Origin: Mariannaea sp. PMI_226
Lineage: Eukaryota; Ascomycota; Sordariomycetes; Hypocreales; Nectriaceae
Direction: 5' to 3'
DNA length: 64,000 bases
NCBI GenBank assembly: GCA_024336345.1
Contig: JANFOG010000004.1
Span: forward strand, 2,914,001-2,978,000
Shown here: piece after piece, positions 53,568 to 63,710 of the stretch
How positions within the stretch are numbered: the first letter of the stretch is position 1
Layout of the letters: every line of letters starts with the position of its first letter
Made by a program: the position numbers and the translations under genes
Notes under the pieces: generated by a model
Database searches by the model: none
Told to the model about the DNA's origin: nothing
What the model saw: only the letters and a program-made list of their open reading frames with translations

Positions 53568-55278
53568 GTTGGCGTAGGTAGGTAGATAGATAGATAGGAG
53601 TATTGATTGGGTAGGATATGTGAGGTACGGGCAAGGTATAGGTGGTATAGAGGGATAGTCAGGTTGGGGGAGGAAGTTGGTTTGGTTATATTATCTTCAA
53701 GAAAAGAGGAAATATAAAGGTAGGTGGGCTGTTGGCTGGCAGAGATGTTGGGGAGAGTGCACTGAATTACAGAAGGACCCGATGTTGAGAAACCAAGGAC
53801 AGTAGTAGTAATAATGATAACTAAAAAGAGGCAAATAAGTTATAGATTGAAGAGGACAGGCCGAGAAAAAGAGGCGACAGGAGAGGAGTGTGTTGATCAA
53901 CCTCATCCGTCCATTTTCTTTTGTGTTTGGGCTGCCCCTCTTTTTCCCTCGTTTTCCAATGCACATACGGGTTACTGTAGGTGGTGCCAAAAAACATTAG
54001 TGTACCTCTCTACTAAGACGTGTATAATCTATAGCTGCTTTTCTCTTTTCCGCTTGGTACCGGGCTGCACTGCTGGACAATAGTTCCGGTCCGGGTGTGT
54101 TTGGTAACGAAGCCAGCCAAACCGCTCGTGGCGAAAAAACGCACTCCCCTTGCGGGCCGCCTAAGCTATCGTAGACTACCTTTTGCCTTCTAGAGGAACA
54201 GTTGGAAAACGTTCATGCGAGATCAGATTTCCTCCCCGCAAAAAAAAAATGACCATGGCACCCGGACTGCCGTAAAGAAATTACCCTTTCTTCTCTCTTC
54301 CCCAAGAACCGGCAATCTCCTTTTTTTTTGTTGCCACCCCATGACTTTCCACAAGAGAAGAGGGGGGGGGGGTGGACGAGTGAGATCTCCCCCGGATCTG
54401 GGCTTTGCCGCTGTTGGTGGGTTGCCCTGCTTGAGCAAGGTCCACCAGCTCGCCCACCACAGTGGACGGGTTAAAGATTTATCCAGTGGCTTGGCTTACA
54501 CGCTTTACACGATTCTCACCTACGTCACAGCTACCAGCCCATAGAAACGTTAGCTAGGTATCCATTTGTAGTGCGAAATGCTACCCATCTCCAAAGTTGA
54601 ACACTCTGGGGATAGACACCCACCCTTGGGAAGAATTCATATTGGTACCTTTTGCTTACTTTGGTTGCATACATACACACACAAATACACATTTACCCAT
54701 TCATCTATGCATCCATTGACCCAATTCACCCATCCGGCAGATCGTTTACTGACAGCAAATGTCCCTTGTGACCCTCCAAGAAAACTTGCTGACGGCCCGA
54801 CGACAACCGACCCTGCCCTCCCCTTGACTTGTCCATCTCCTCTGCTCTATCAAAGCAAACTTGTGTGATGGAACAGACTTAATAACTTTAGTTGATTCGT
54901 CATTAGTCTTATCGTATCGCACCATATACTCCATCTCCGCTTTGCTAACGTAAAGATTGTCTTGTTGTCAAACACCTTATATGACACCTTGAATACTATA
55001 CCCGGCTTATACCTCTTTCTTCCCTAAACTGGGACCCTGTAGACTTGATTGTGTACAGTTTCCCTGTTATATACACTCCTATTAGCTCCTCGTTATTCTA
55101 CTTTGACTTCGAAAGCTTCTGTTCCTCCATTTCAAGTCATCATCTGCCCTCTCTCTCTCATCATCAACTGATTCATCCTCGGATATCCATATTCCTCCTG
55201 AGTATCAGATCCGATACTCCTCCTCATCGTCCTCCTCCTCTCCCTTACCAAGGCAACGAACGACCTTCACATACAACA
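53568..55278. promoter_or_regulatory. Divergent qa-3 / qa-4 promoter region
   Basis: 1.7 kb between start codons. It includes GATA-type repeats near 53580-53600 (TAGA x4), a G-run (54362-54371), a putative QA-1F dyad (54469-54484) and a long CT-rich leader before qa-4. No additional gene was recognised. Confidence 0.55.
54469..54484. promoter_or_regulatory. Putative QA-1F/QUTA activator binding site
   Basis: GGTTAAAGATTTATCC. The QA-1F consensus from Neurospora is GGRTAARYRYTTATCC; 14 of 16 positions agree. The right half-site is perfect and the left has one change, with the correct 4-bp spacer. It sits between the two divergent structural genes it would control. Confidence 0.5.
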
Positions 55279-56334
55279 ATGGCACACAAGTCAAGCATAT
55301 GCACAATGTCCCTGGGACGCTGCTTTGCTGGCCACTCCCTCGTACACAAGCTCGACATGGCCCAAAAGTATGGCTTCCAGGGCGTCGAGCTCTTCTACGA
55401 AGATCTCGTCGACCTGGCAAAGTCTCTATACGGAGGCGAAACCCATGAGAACCAACTCTCCGCTGCCCGTACCATTCGCCACCTATGCAGCACTCGGGGC
55501 TTGACCATTATAGCACTCCAGCCGTTCATGCATTTTGGTGGCTTGGTTGACCGTCAGGAGCACCATCGGAGGTTGCAAGAACTGCAGTTCTGGTTTAAGC
55601 TCGCACACGCACTTGGCACAGACTTGATTCTGTTCCCCAGCAGCTTCCTCTCTGCTGACCACCTGACTGATAGTTTGGACCTCATTGCCGCAGACTTCAC
55701 TGAAGCGGCTGAGATGGGCCTCCAGGAGTCACCATGCATCAAGTTCGCCATGGAGGCTCTCTGCTGGGGGACTCGCATCAACACCTGGGAAGCCAGCTGG
55801 GACGTCGTCAAGCGCGTGAACCGGTCCAATTTTGGCCTTTGCCTCGACACGTATAACATCCTCGGCAGAATCTATGCCGATCCTGCTACTCTGTCGGGGA
55901 AAACCCCAGACTGCGAGGAAGCAACCGTCAGTTCTGTCGAAAGAATCACTTCAAACGTGGACGTGAGCAAGCTCTTCCTCGTCCAGGTCGCTGACGGCGA
56001 GCGCTTGTCTCATCCACTGGACAAAGCCCACCCTTTCTACAACCCTGAACAGCCAGCCCGCATGAGCTGGTCACGCAACGCCAGGCTTTTCTACGGCGAG
56101 CCCCAGCACGGCGGCTACTTGCCGGTCCAGCACGTCATGCAGGCCATTATCCACGGGCTCGGTTTCGAAGGCTGGCTTAGCTTCGAGGTGTTCAACAGGA
56201 GATTGGCGGACGTGGACAAGGAGGTGCCAGAGGAAATGGCTCGCCGGTCGGCCGAGTCGTTTGTCCGGATGACGGCTGATGTTGGCTTACGAACGGAGGA
56301 TGACATGCAGCCCAGACTGCAGGCCATGTTGTAA
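55279..56334 (+). CDS. qa-4: 3-dehydroshikimate dehydratase
   Basis: Intronless, 351 residues from the ATG at 55279, which follows a CAACA leader; the frame is open upstream but that part is a low-complexity leader. It converts 3-dehydroshikimate to protocatechuate, the exit to the beta-ketoadipate pathway. TIM-barrel of the xylose isomerase/AP endonuclease 2 type: SICTMSLGRCFAGHSLVHKL at the start, GFQGVELFYEDL (metal-site Glu), LILFPSSF, CIKFAMEALCWGTRINTWE, FGLCLDTYNI and a C-terminal GFEGWLSFEVFN. The length is close to Neurospora QA-4. No signal peptide; cytosolic. Confidence 0.95.
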   Translation: MAHKSSICTMSLGRCFAGHSLVHKLDMAQKYGFQGVELFYEDLVDLAKSLYGGETHENQLSAARTIRHLCSTRGLTIIALQPFMHFGGLVDRQEHHRRLQELQFWFKLAHALGTDLILFPSSFLSADHLTDSLDLIAADFTEAAEMGLQESPCIKFAMEALCWGTRINTWEASWDVVKRVNRSNFGLCLDTYNILGRIYADPATLSGKTPDCEEATVSSVERITSNVDVSKLFLVQVADGERLSHPLDKAHPFYNPEQPARMSWSRNARLFYGEPQHGGYLPVQHVMQAIIHGLGFEGWLSFEVFNRRLADVDKEVPEEMARRSAESFVRMTADVGLRTEDDMQPRLQAML

Positions 56335-56632
56335 ATGAAGGTGAGGTGTCATAAGGAATAGTTTGCAGAGACTTTTTAGTAGCATAGCGAATGCGTTTGG
56401 ATAATTTCTATCTTATTTTCATCTAAGAATGGACTTCTGTCTTAAAAGAAAAAGTGTTGTTCTGTCTAAATTTTGACGTATAAGTGAAGATGGAGACGTA
56501 GTTAATCATAGTCACCCAATTTATTCAGTTCAAGTCATATCCATCGTCTTTATGTGACGAAGAACAGCACTTCGTCACATATAATTGCGTTACAACTGAC
56601 ATCCAATATATATATATATAACTTATTTTTAT
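56335..56632. other. Convergent spacer, qa-4 / qa-2 3' ends
   Basis: About 300 bp of AT-rich 3' flanks with a short TA repeat at 56609-56620. No gene. Confidence 0.5.
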
Positions 56633-57091
56633 TTACAGCTTCGGTTGGTTCCTCAACTTAATGTGCTTCGCAGCAAACTCGATTGCGGCCGTGTATCCAA
56701 ATACCCCCAGCCCGCAAATGACAGCCTCGGCCTTGTCACAGAGGTAACTGTGATGTCTAAATGCCTCCCTTGTGTGCACGTTGGTGATATGCACCTCGAC
56801 AAAGGGAATGTCTACCCCGGCCAGGGCATCCCTGATTGCGACGCTGGTGTGCGTGTAGGCTCCCGCGTTGATGATAATGGCATCTGTGTTGCCCCGGGCC
56901 GCGTGGATGCAGTCCACGATGGCCCCCTCCGAGTTGGCTTGGAAGGCATCGAGCTTTGCTGATAGCTGCTCGGCCTGGGACTTGGCGTTATTTTCAACAT
57001 CTGCGAGGGTTGTTGAGCCGTAGATATGAGGTTCTCTTGTGCCCAAGAGGTTCAGGTTGGGCCCGTTGATGAGGAGGATTTGACGAGACAT
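56633..57091 (-). CDS. qa-2: Catabolic 3-dehydroquinate dehydratase, type II
   Basis: Intronless, 152 residues, the usual subunit size of the dodecameric type II enzyme, which dehydrates 3-dehydroquinate to 3-dehydroshikimate. Family blocks: [18 protein letters not shown] with Arg19 and catalytic Tyr24; [13 protein letters not shown] (53-65); [18 protein letters not shown] with Asn75 and His81; and [20 protein letters not shown] with His101 and Arg108. It is convergent with qa-4 and divergent from qa-x. It is distinct from the type I domain of the biosynthetic AROM protein. Confidence 0.97.
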   Translation of the reverse strand: MSRQILLINGPNLNLLGTREPHIYGSTTLADVENNAKSQAEQLSAKLDAFQANSEGAIVDCIHAARGNTDAIIINAGAYTHTSVAIRDALAGVDIPFVEVHITNVHTREAFRHHSYLCDKAEAVICGLGVFGYTAAIEFAAKHIKLRNQPKL

Positions 57092-57828
57092 GATTGGGAT
57101 CTGATGTCTTCTTTGGTTTTTTTTTTTTCAATGATTAGGTTTGAGGGCGATTGACTGCAGTTGGATTCAGATTGGAGAATAAATCTCTAAGTTTTTACTA
57201 CACATTTCTTCTCTCCAGTAAGTGAACACTATGTCCAACCCCCCCATTTCTCCTTTCAGATATAGTTATTCACTAAGATCAGATTGCTTCCATCCTATCA
57301 TCAAGAATAGCCACCCCGGTTCTTAGTCCCTGCCATAAACCGTCGTCACCCATTCTTTAGGCTTAGATAGCCCGGCAAGATGCACAAGTCCTCGGTTGTC
57401 ACCAAATTGGCGTCCCCTTGTTTACGGGTAAATCTTCACCCACAAACGTCCCCCGCCCTCTCCCCGCCGCCACTTACTCGGTACTCCCCTGCCGCTAAAC
57501 ACCCGGACACTGCAAAAGTTCACAGGTCCAATCCAATGGCATGCCTCCAGATATACATGGAAATGACAGATCTTAGATTGGTATCATCCTGCAAAGCTAC
57601 TCCACGGCGGTAGTGTCCCCGGCACGTGCGGAATTGGCACCTCTACGGTCGGGTTGAGGCGGCTATTCTCGATGACCATTCGACCAAAAAACCAGTCCCG
57701 GTGGTGGTAGACGTACAGCGCATTCCTCCAAAATTTCCAACTTCTCTAGCAAGCTCCATCTTCTGGATGAACGCTTGATAACTGTCCAAAGGCAGAGCGA
57801 GGGAAATAACAACTCACACACACACATC
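57092..57828. promoter_or_regulatory. Divergent qa-2 / qa-x promoter region
   Basis: 0.74 kb between start codons. It contains a C-rich stretch (57240-57247, 57450-57480), a putative QA-1F dyad (57426-57441) and a CA-rich leader at qa-x. No extra gene. Confidence 0.55.
57426..57441. promoter_or_regulatory. Putative weaker QA-1F/QUTA binding site
   Basis: GGGTAAATCTTCACCC: perfect left half-site GGGTAA, correct 4-bp spacer, and right half TCACCC (reverse complement GGGTGA). It agrees with the consensus at 13 of 16 positions and lies in the qa-2/qa-x promoter. Confidence 0.38.
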
Positions 57829-59146
57829 ATGGAAGACGGGGAGCTTGCGGAGATTTACGCATTTGCCCTGCAGTTGGGCAAGGATGCGGGTGCCATGCTC
57901 ATGGCCGCGGCCCGGCGCCAGATTGACGGTGGCCCTGACCCCAGCTCTTCGAGTGTCTCGTATGTTGAGAAGGAGAATTCGGTAGATATTGTGACCAAGA
58001 CCGATAAAGGTGGGTGTCATTTCCCTCCTGTTTCTCTCTGCTCTTTCTATTGGTCCAGGAGACATATTCTTCTCTTGCTCCCATGAGTGTGCAGTAACAC
58101 ACGATCAATGTTGGTGGTGGGCTAACTCAAGAACAACAGAGGTCGAAGAATTCATTCGCACATCAGTTGAGTCAAAATATCCTGACCATGGGTGAGTTTT
58201 CATACGCGCATTGTAATTTATGATTCCCCCGGCTTGTTAACGTCAATATTTGCGTAGATTTCTTGGTGAGGAATCCTATTCGGCTGGCGCATCACGCACA
58301 TACCTCGTCGACGACCGGCCAACGTGGATAGTTGACCCCCTCGACGGCACCGTCAACTTCACCCACTTGTTCCCTATGTTCTGTGTGTCAATAGCGCTTG
58401 CCGTCAAGGGCGTTCCAGTCATCGGGGTCATCAACGCCCCTTTCCTGAACCAGACCTTCTCTTCTTGCGTCGGTCGAGGCGCTTGGCTCAATGAGACGCA
58501 ACGGCTCCCACTGATTCGCAATCCTATACCTCCCATGCCACAGAATGCGCCCAGCGGGTGCACCTTCTCGTGCGAATGGGGTAAGGACCGTCGCGATATC
58601 CCTGATGGTAATATGACGCGAAAGGTGGAATCGTTTGTGAATATGGCTGCCGAAAGGGGCGGCAGAGGAGGAAAAGGTGGTATGGTACACGGCGTCCGAA
58701 GCCTAGGAAGGTAAGCCCTCGACTCCCATCCCAATATGACAATTTGAAGCTCTGTTTGACAATATTTGACTGTAGCGCGACCCTGGATCTTGCATACACT
58801 GCCATGGGATCCTTAGATATCTGGTGGGAAGGTGGATGCTGGGAATGGGATGTCGCTGCTGGCATAGCAATTCTCGAGGAGGCCGGAGGGTTGGTCACCA
58901 CAGCAAATCCGCCAGATGACTTTGAAACAGCAGATATCCCCAGAGCCCATCTTGGTGGTCGACTGTATATGGCTATTCGGTAAGTTGGAACTTGATGTCA
59001 TTGGTATATAGAGCCCTATTTACTCACCATACCACAGACCTGCTGGTGCCTCAGAAACTGAGAGTGGCCGTCAAACCCAGGAGAGAACAGTGCGGGAGGT
59101 TTGGAAGCGTGTTCGGACGCTCGATTATCAACGACCAGGAACCTAA
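57829..59146 (+). CDS. qa-x: Inositol-monophosphatase-like protein of the quinate cluster (QA-X/QUTG)
   Basis: Five exons: 57829-58009, 58140-58191, 58258-58710, 58776-58979, 59038-59146; they join to 332 residues. Metal-dependent phosphatase fold: VTKTDKEVEEFI (58-66), GEESYS with the metal-site glutamate (82/83), the signature WIVDPLDGTVNF with Asp104 and Asp107, and a C-terminal WEWDVAAGIAILEEAGG. All metal ligands appear present, so it is probably an active phosphomonoesterase, though the role of QA-X/QUTG in quinate use is unsettled in the literature. The multiple introns contrast with its cluster neighbours. The length matches Aspergillus QUTG. Divergent from qa-2. Confidence 0.94.
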
Positions 59147-59236
59147 ACATAATAAATTACACTAATAGAAAGCCCATTCCATTGCTTCCATACCCTGGTT
59201 AAAGATTGATTGTGGAGCTCATGCTCAGTTCACAAA

Positions 59237-62134
59237 TTACATGTTATCAACCTCCTCCATGCGAATAATAAACTCTTCTTGGAGCCGTCGTAGATACCCC
59301 GGTAGAGCTTCTTCACTGCCTGAGTCTCTGGCCTGCTTCAGGGCCTCTTGAAGATTTAAGATGAGCTTCCGGCGCGCTAGCAATTTTGTTGATTCGGCAC
59401 TTCGCTTACTTGCCTCTCTCTTCTGCTTTAGGTCTTTTGCTACGGCCTCAGCTTTTTCGATGAACTGTTGCGGTAGGCCTATCGCTTTTGCTAGGTTAAT
59501 GCCATAGTGTTCTTCATCTCCAAGCGCACCACACGTCGCTTTGTACAACATCTTGATCTGAGGCAGTCCGTCTCTCGTAGTGGAGCTGTCTGATGCGAGA
59601 TGCAAGTTCAAGACGCCAGGTCGGTCCGCAAGCACTCGGGCCAGTTCCGTAAAGTGAGTTGCAAACCAAACTGATGCCTTGCTTTGAATTAAAGCCTCAG
59701 ACATTGCGATTGCAATCGCTAAGCCATCTCTGGTACTAGTTGCCCTACCAAGCTCATCAATCACGGCAAGGCTTTTCTCTCCGATATTTCGAAGGATAAA
59801 CGCCATCTCGCGCATCTCTACAGAAAAGGTTGACAAGTTGCTCTCGATATTATCTCCCAGTGATACTCGAGCAAAGATATTATGGATGATTGGAAAAGCG
59901 GCGTATTCCGCGGGAACAAATGATCCAATTTGAGCCATAATTTGTAAGAGTGCCACAGCCCGAATGTAGGTGCTTTTTCCACTCATGTTACAGCCTGTCA
60001 CAATATGAAAGCAATACTGTTGGGTTGAATAGTAGTCATTTGGAACGAAGCTGCCTGCCATTGACTGTCATTCAAGTCAGTTTCCCGCAACCAGATCGGG
60101 ACAAGAAACCCAACCTTGTCGAGGATAGGATGCCGAGCTGCCTTCAAAGCCAAAGTGGCTGTGATATCAGGTCTCACGTAGTCCCTAGTCGTCGCTAGCT
60201 GTCCAAAGGCTGAGATCATATCGATAAGGGCAACTGATTCACAGACCCGAAACAGATGCGGCGCCTCCCGTGTGAGCTCTATCACCAAACTTCGAATTAC
60301 TGCATCACTCCGGATGACAACTTCGTTTGATGTGTCTGAGAGTCGCAAATTGAGCTTGACAAGACTTAAGGTTTGGCACTCAATCTTGTCCTTTTTCCTA
60401 ACGACGTTGATGAGAACAGGGGGTAGAGACCGGTCATCAAATTCCGCCGCTTGAAGCCGCAGCCAATACTTGCGGCCGTTATCATACTTAAGCACAGCAT
60501 TGAGATCATTCTCACCTGATCAATTCAGCCAAATTTCCACTTTCATAAACTTACAAGACCCCTTACTATTGAGTTCGTCAACGTGTTTATGGATTTCTTC
60601 GGTCAGCTCTTTGTATGTTTGACGCGCAACATCGAGCATGCCGCTAATTCCTGCTTTGACTGCGAATGTCCTCTGGTTCCTCAAGTCTAGTGGAGACTTG
60701 ACATAGGTAACATCAGCTTCAATAGTGTCTCGAATAGCATCTAGAGTATGACGCCTGGTTTCCGGACGGCAAAGCCCTCGAATCTTCACAAGTAAGGCAC
60801 TCGTCGCAGGCTGCAAGGCTTTGTAAAGCTCCGGAATCGCTTCCAGGAAGCTCTTGATCATCAAGACATGATTGATTTGTTCCTCGACTTCTTGAACATC
60901 ACCGCTATTTGTTTTAACAATTATCAACTATAAATATGAGATAGTGATCCTCGCAGCGGAAATTTACAGCCAGTACCTTGGTGAGGATTCTCTCTACGTC
61001 GTGAAAGAGCTTTAGCGCTAATATAGTGCGTTAGAATAAACGATGCCGAACATGAGAAGGCAATGCTAGACCTTTTCGAATCTGTCGAAACATTTCTTCA
61101 TTGGAGGTAAGCTCTTCAAGGGCATCGTAGCGGGGCAAAATGAACGACTCGGAGTGAGTTGGAGGTTGAAGAATGTTGCTGCGGAGCATTCTTGATCCCA
61201 TTGGAGTTGATGTATGATTCAGCAAGCCAAACAAGGAGTCCTTGGATCTTGGATTTCGCAAATTTTGTATTACTTCGAGAGACTTGATGGCGGATATATC
61301 GATCATCATTGTATCCTCGGAGGGACGGTACGATATTCGAAGAGAATGAGGAGAGAAATTAATAGAGAAATGTTGCTGAATATAGCTCATTGCCTGCACA
61401 GGTGTCAGAAATACGCACCGGTTCAGTGCAACGCCGTATTCCGGACTTACAGCAGCCAGAGAGCTAATGGCATAGAACTTGCCCTGTGTAGCAACCTTGA
61501 GAGGCTCGATGTCATCCTTGAAAGCTAAATCTTGGATATACTCGAGACCTTCTGTCTCAGACCAGGCGGATCGGTCCAACGCATTGACTTGAGCTTCAGA
61601 TACAAGTTCCTGTACAAGAGAAAAGAGCGTACTAGGGGCTTGTGGCTGACAAGCAGTGGTCATGAAAAGGATATGTAAAGGTGCTGACATCTGTATCTTG
61701 TGAATAGTCTTCACGTACGATTGATTGTCACAGATTTGGCTCAGGACTACCTCACCGATCGAAACATTGACCATCGCGACACCCACGACTGGGGAGACGC
61801 CACGGGCTTCACTAACCGCACATATAATACTCTGAAATTCGGTCAGGCCAAGAATTGATGAGGTCGTACCGGTTCGTGACTTTCTACCAGAAGCTGTGCT
61901 GAGTCGGGTTCTTGGGCGCGCGGTAGACGGCCGGGACAGAGTGGTTCGAGGAGTGGGCACGGAGCGAGTGTAAGTGGTGCTATAACTCAAGCTGCTCTGA
62001 GATTTCCCGCTGGCACTCTGGGAGGACGGGCCTCCAAGATGAGACGGGGCCTGGAGAGCATTGCTCTGGAAGTAGGAGGATAAAGACCTATCTGAAGTGC
62101 TTGAGGGCTCAAAATCTGGCAAGGTGTGAGACAT
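59237..62134 (-). CDS. msh4: Meiotic MutS homologue MSH4
   Basis: Five exons on the minus strand: 62134-61072, 61017-60977, 60927-60555, 60515-60115, 60064-59237; 901 residues. With MSH5 it forms a clamp that stabilises Holliday junction intermediates and promotes crossovers in meiosis; it lacks the mismatch-recognition domain. A Ser/Thr-rich N-terminus is followed by the connector and lever regions (PLHILFMTTACQP; SLFGLLNHTSTPMGSRMLR), the clamp region, then the ATPase: Walker A TGCNMSGKST (649-658), Walker B SLAVIDELGRATSTRDG (Asp729-Glu730) and WFATHFTEL. Joins restore IRKALKLFHDVERILTK and HPILDKSMAGSFVPNDYY. Intron 3 is only 39 nt. Its presence implies a meiotic capacity. Confidence 0.95.
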
Positions 62135-62624
62135 TGTTCCTCATCCCAAAGTCCGTCCGTCAGTATGACTACCAGAAGCCACCAGGGTCGTCAACGAGCC
62201 GAAACACAAAGAGAAACAGGTTTTGAGACAAATCTTCAGACTTGCTGCTGAATTCAAAGGGGCTAAGGAAAGGTAGATTTACGAAATAAAAGGACCCCTC
62301 TAAATTCTCAGACTTCAAATTTTTTTCAAAGCGATGTCTCCATGCCTTCCCATTCTCAGTCCAAGATGCTCCTAGGGAAGGCACTATGGGAGTTTTCCAA
62401 AGCCGGTAGTGGGCAGGTGCAACGCAGTCCACCGTCTGGCAGTAACGCCAGCAAACAGTTACCGCACAACCGGGGCTTAGCCGCCCGTCCGGAAACAAAA
62501 TCTTCCCCCCAGAACTACACGCCATGACACGTCCGCCAACATCTGACACCGGTTGATGAGCAAATCCACACATCGTTGAGCGCCCAAACGCGTTGATCGC
62601 GTCCCCCCTCCGCTAAAGCCCACC
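62135..62624. promoter_or_regulatory. Divergent msh4 / FAR1-like promoter region
   Basis: About 0.5 kb between start codons of two divergent genes. Frames here have no motif. Confidence 0.45.
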
Positions 62625-63710
62625 ATGTTCGGCATTCTCGAGGCCGTCTCGGTGCCTCATTCAGGCATCTTCAACTCCTATGAGGATCTTTTTAAAGAGT
62701 TGAACGACCGCATGGAAAAGGATGGCTACAAGGTCGTGAAAGCTAGGTCCCACCGTGGCAAAGTTGGAGGTGCCGACATCCCCGGCAACGACATTGTTCG
62801 ATGTGACCTTGTCTGCGATCGAGGCGGCAGGCCGTACCGATGCATGGCTACAAAACACAAAACGACGACCAAGAAGACAGATTGTCCGTGGAAAGCAAAG
62901 GCAGTACACCGAAAGACTATGGGCGGATGGGTCTTGACCATTACATGCGATCAACACAATCACGAGCCCGGCACCCCAGAACCTCCAACCCCAGAACATG
63001 TCAGTGGTGACGAGGAGGAAAATAATGAGGAGTTAGACGGTAAGAGAGGGTTTTAATCCTCCTAGATCTTGAAGATTTCTAATAAGAAATTAGACGATGG
63101 GCCTCAACCTGATCCGGAAACTTCGGCTGCGATCCAAGTCGCAGGCGTCTCCAATGCAGTTCTGCGATTGACCGGCGATACATTTCATCAGTTCAAGAGC
63201 GAATACCGTAAAATGTCGCAACCAGAGCGCTTAAGCATACTCTCGCAACTTCAACTCCGAATCGCGGCCATTTATGCCGTTCAGAACGAGGACGTACAGC
63301 GACAGAGAAGACAGGAGGCTCAAGATAAACGCCATCGCGATATTGAGCAAGGCAAGCGGCAGGGAGGTTCGAGGAGGCGTAGAAGTCAACGGCCGAGTGA
63401 TGTCAGTCCGCAGCAACAGGTACAGCAGCAACCTCTGCCCGGACAGGACATTCAAGTGCAAGCGCAAGCTCAGGCGCAAGCCCAGGCTCAGGCGCAGGCA
63501 CAGGCACAAGCTCAAGCGCAAGCGCAAGCGCAAGCTATAATGCAGTCGCAGCTATATCTACAGCAACAGACACCACAGGGAAACCAGATGACGCCGGTCC
63601 AGGGACTCGACACTGGAATGGCAACATTCCAACATTACCCCGGACCGCCGAAACGGATGCGCGGGCGACCTTCACAAACACCACAGACTGCACAGGGACA
63701 GTCTGGTTAG
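62625..63710 (+). CDS. FAR1/WRKY-GCM1-like zinc-finger DNA-binding protein with Gln-Ala repeat
   Basis: Exons 62625-63039 and 63094-63710 (54-nt intron) give 343 residues. Residues about 17-115 resemble the FAR1-type (WRKY-GCM1 superfamily) finger derived from Mutator-like transposases: IFNSYEDLFKELNDRMEKDG, VRCDLVCDRGG (Cys60/64), KTDCPWKAKAVH (Cys87) and WVLTITCDQHNHEP (His111/His113). No transposase catalytic domain follows, so it appears to be a domesticated DNA-binding protein. The second half is helical (EYRKMSQPERLSILSQLQLR), then basic, then 13 Gln-Ala pairs and a Gln-rich tail ending in a KRMRGRP AT-hook-like motif. Probably nuclear and regulatory; targets unknown. Confidence 0.85.
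63459..63536 (+). repeat. Coding hexanucleotide repeat, (Gln-Ala)13
   Basis: Thirteen tandem CAR-GCN hexamers with mixed third bases, encoding Gln-Ala pairs inside the FAR1-like gene. Synonymous variation between units points to selection at protein level rather than a recent slip. Confidence 0.95.

Noticed and set aside
55045..55278. N-terminal extension of qa-4
   Set aside because: The upstream in-frame part is a Ser/Leu-rich, CT-rich leader without similarity to dehydratases. The ATG at 55279 gives the family length.
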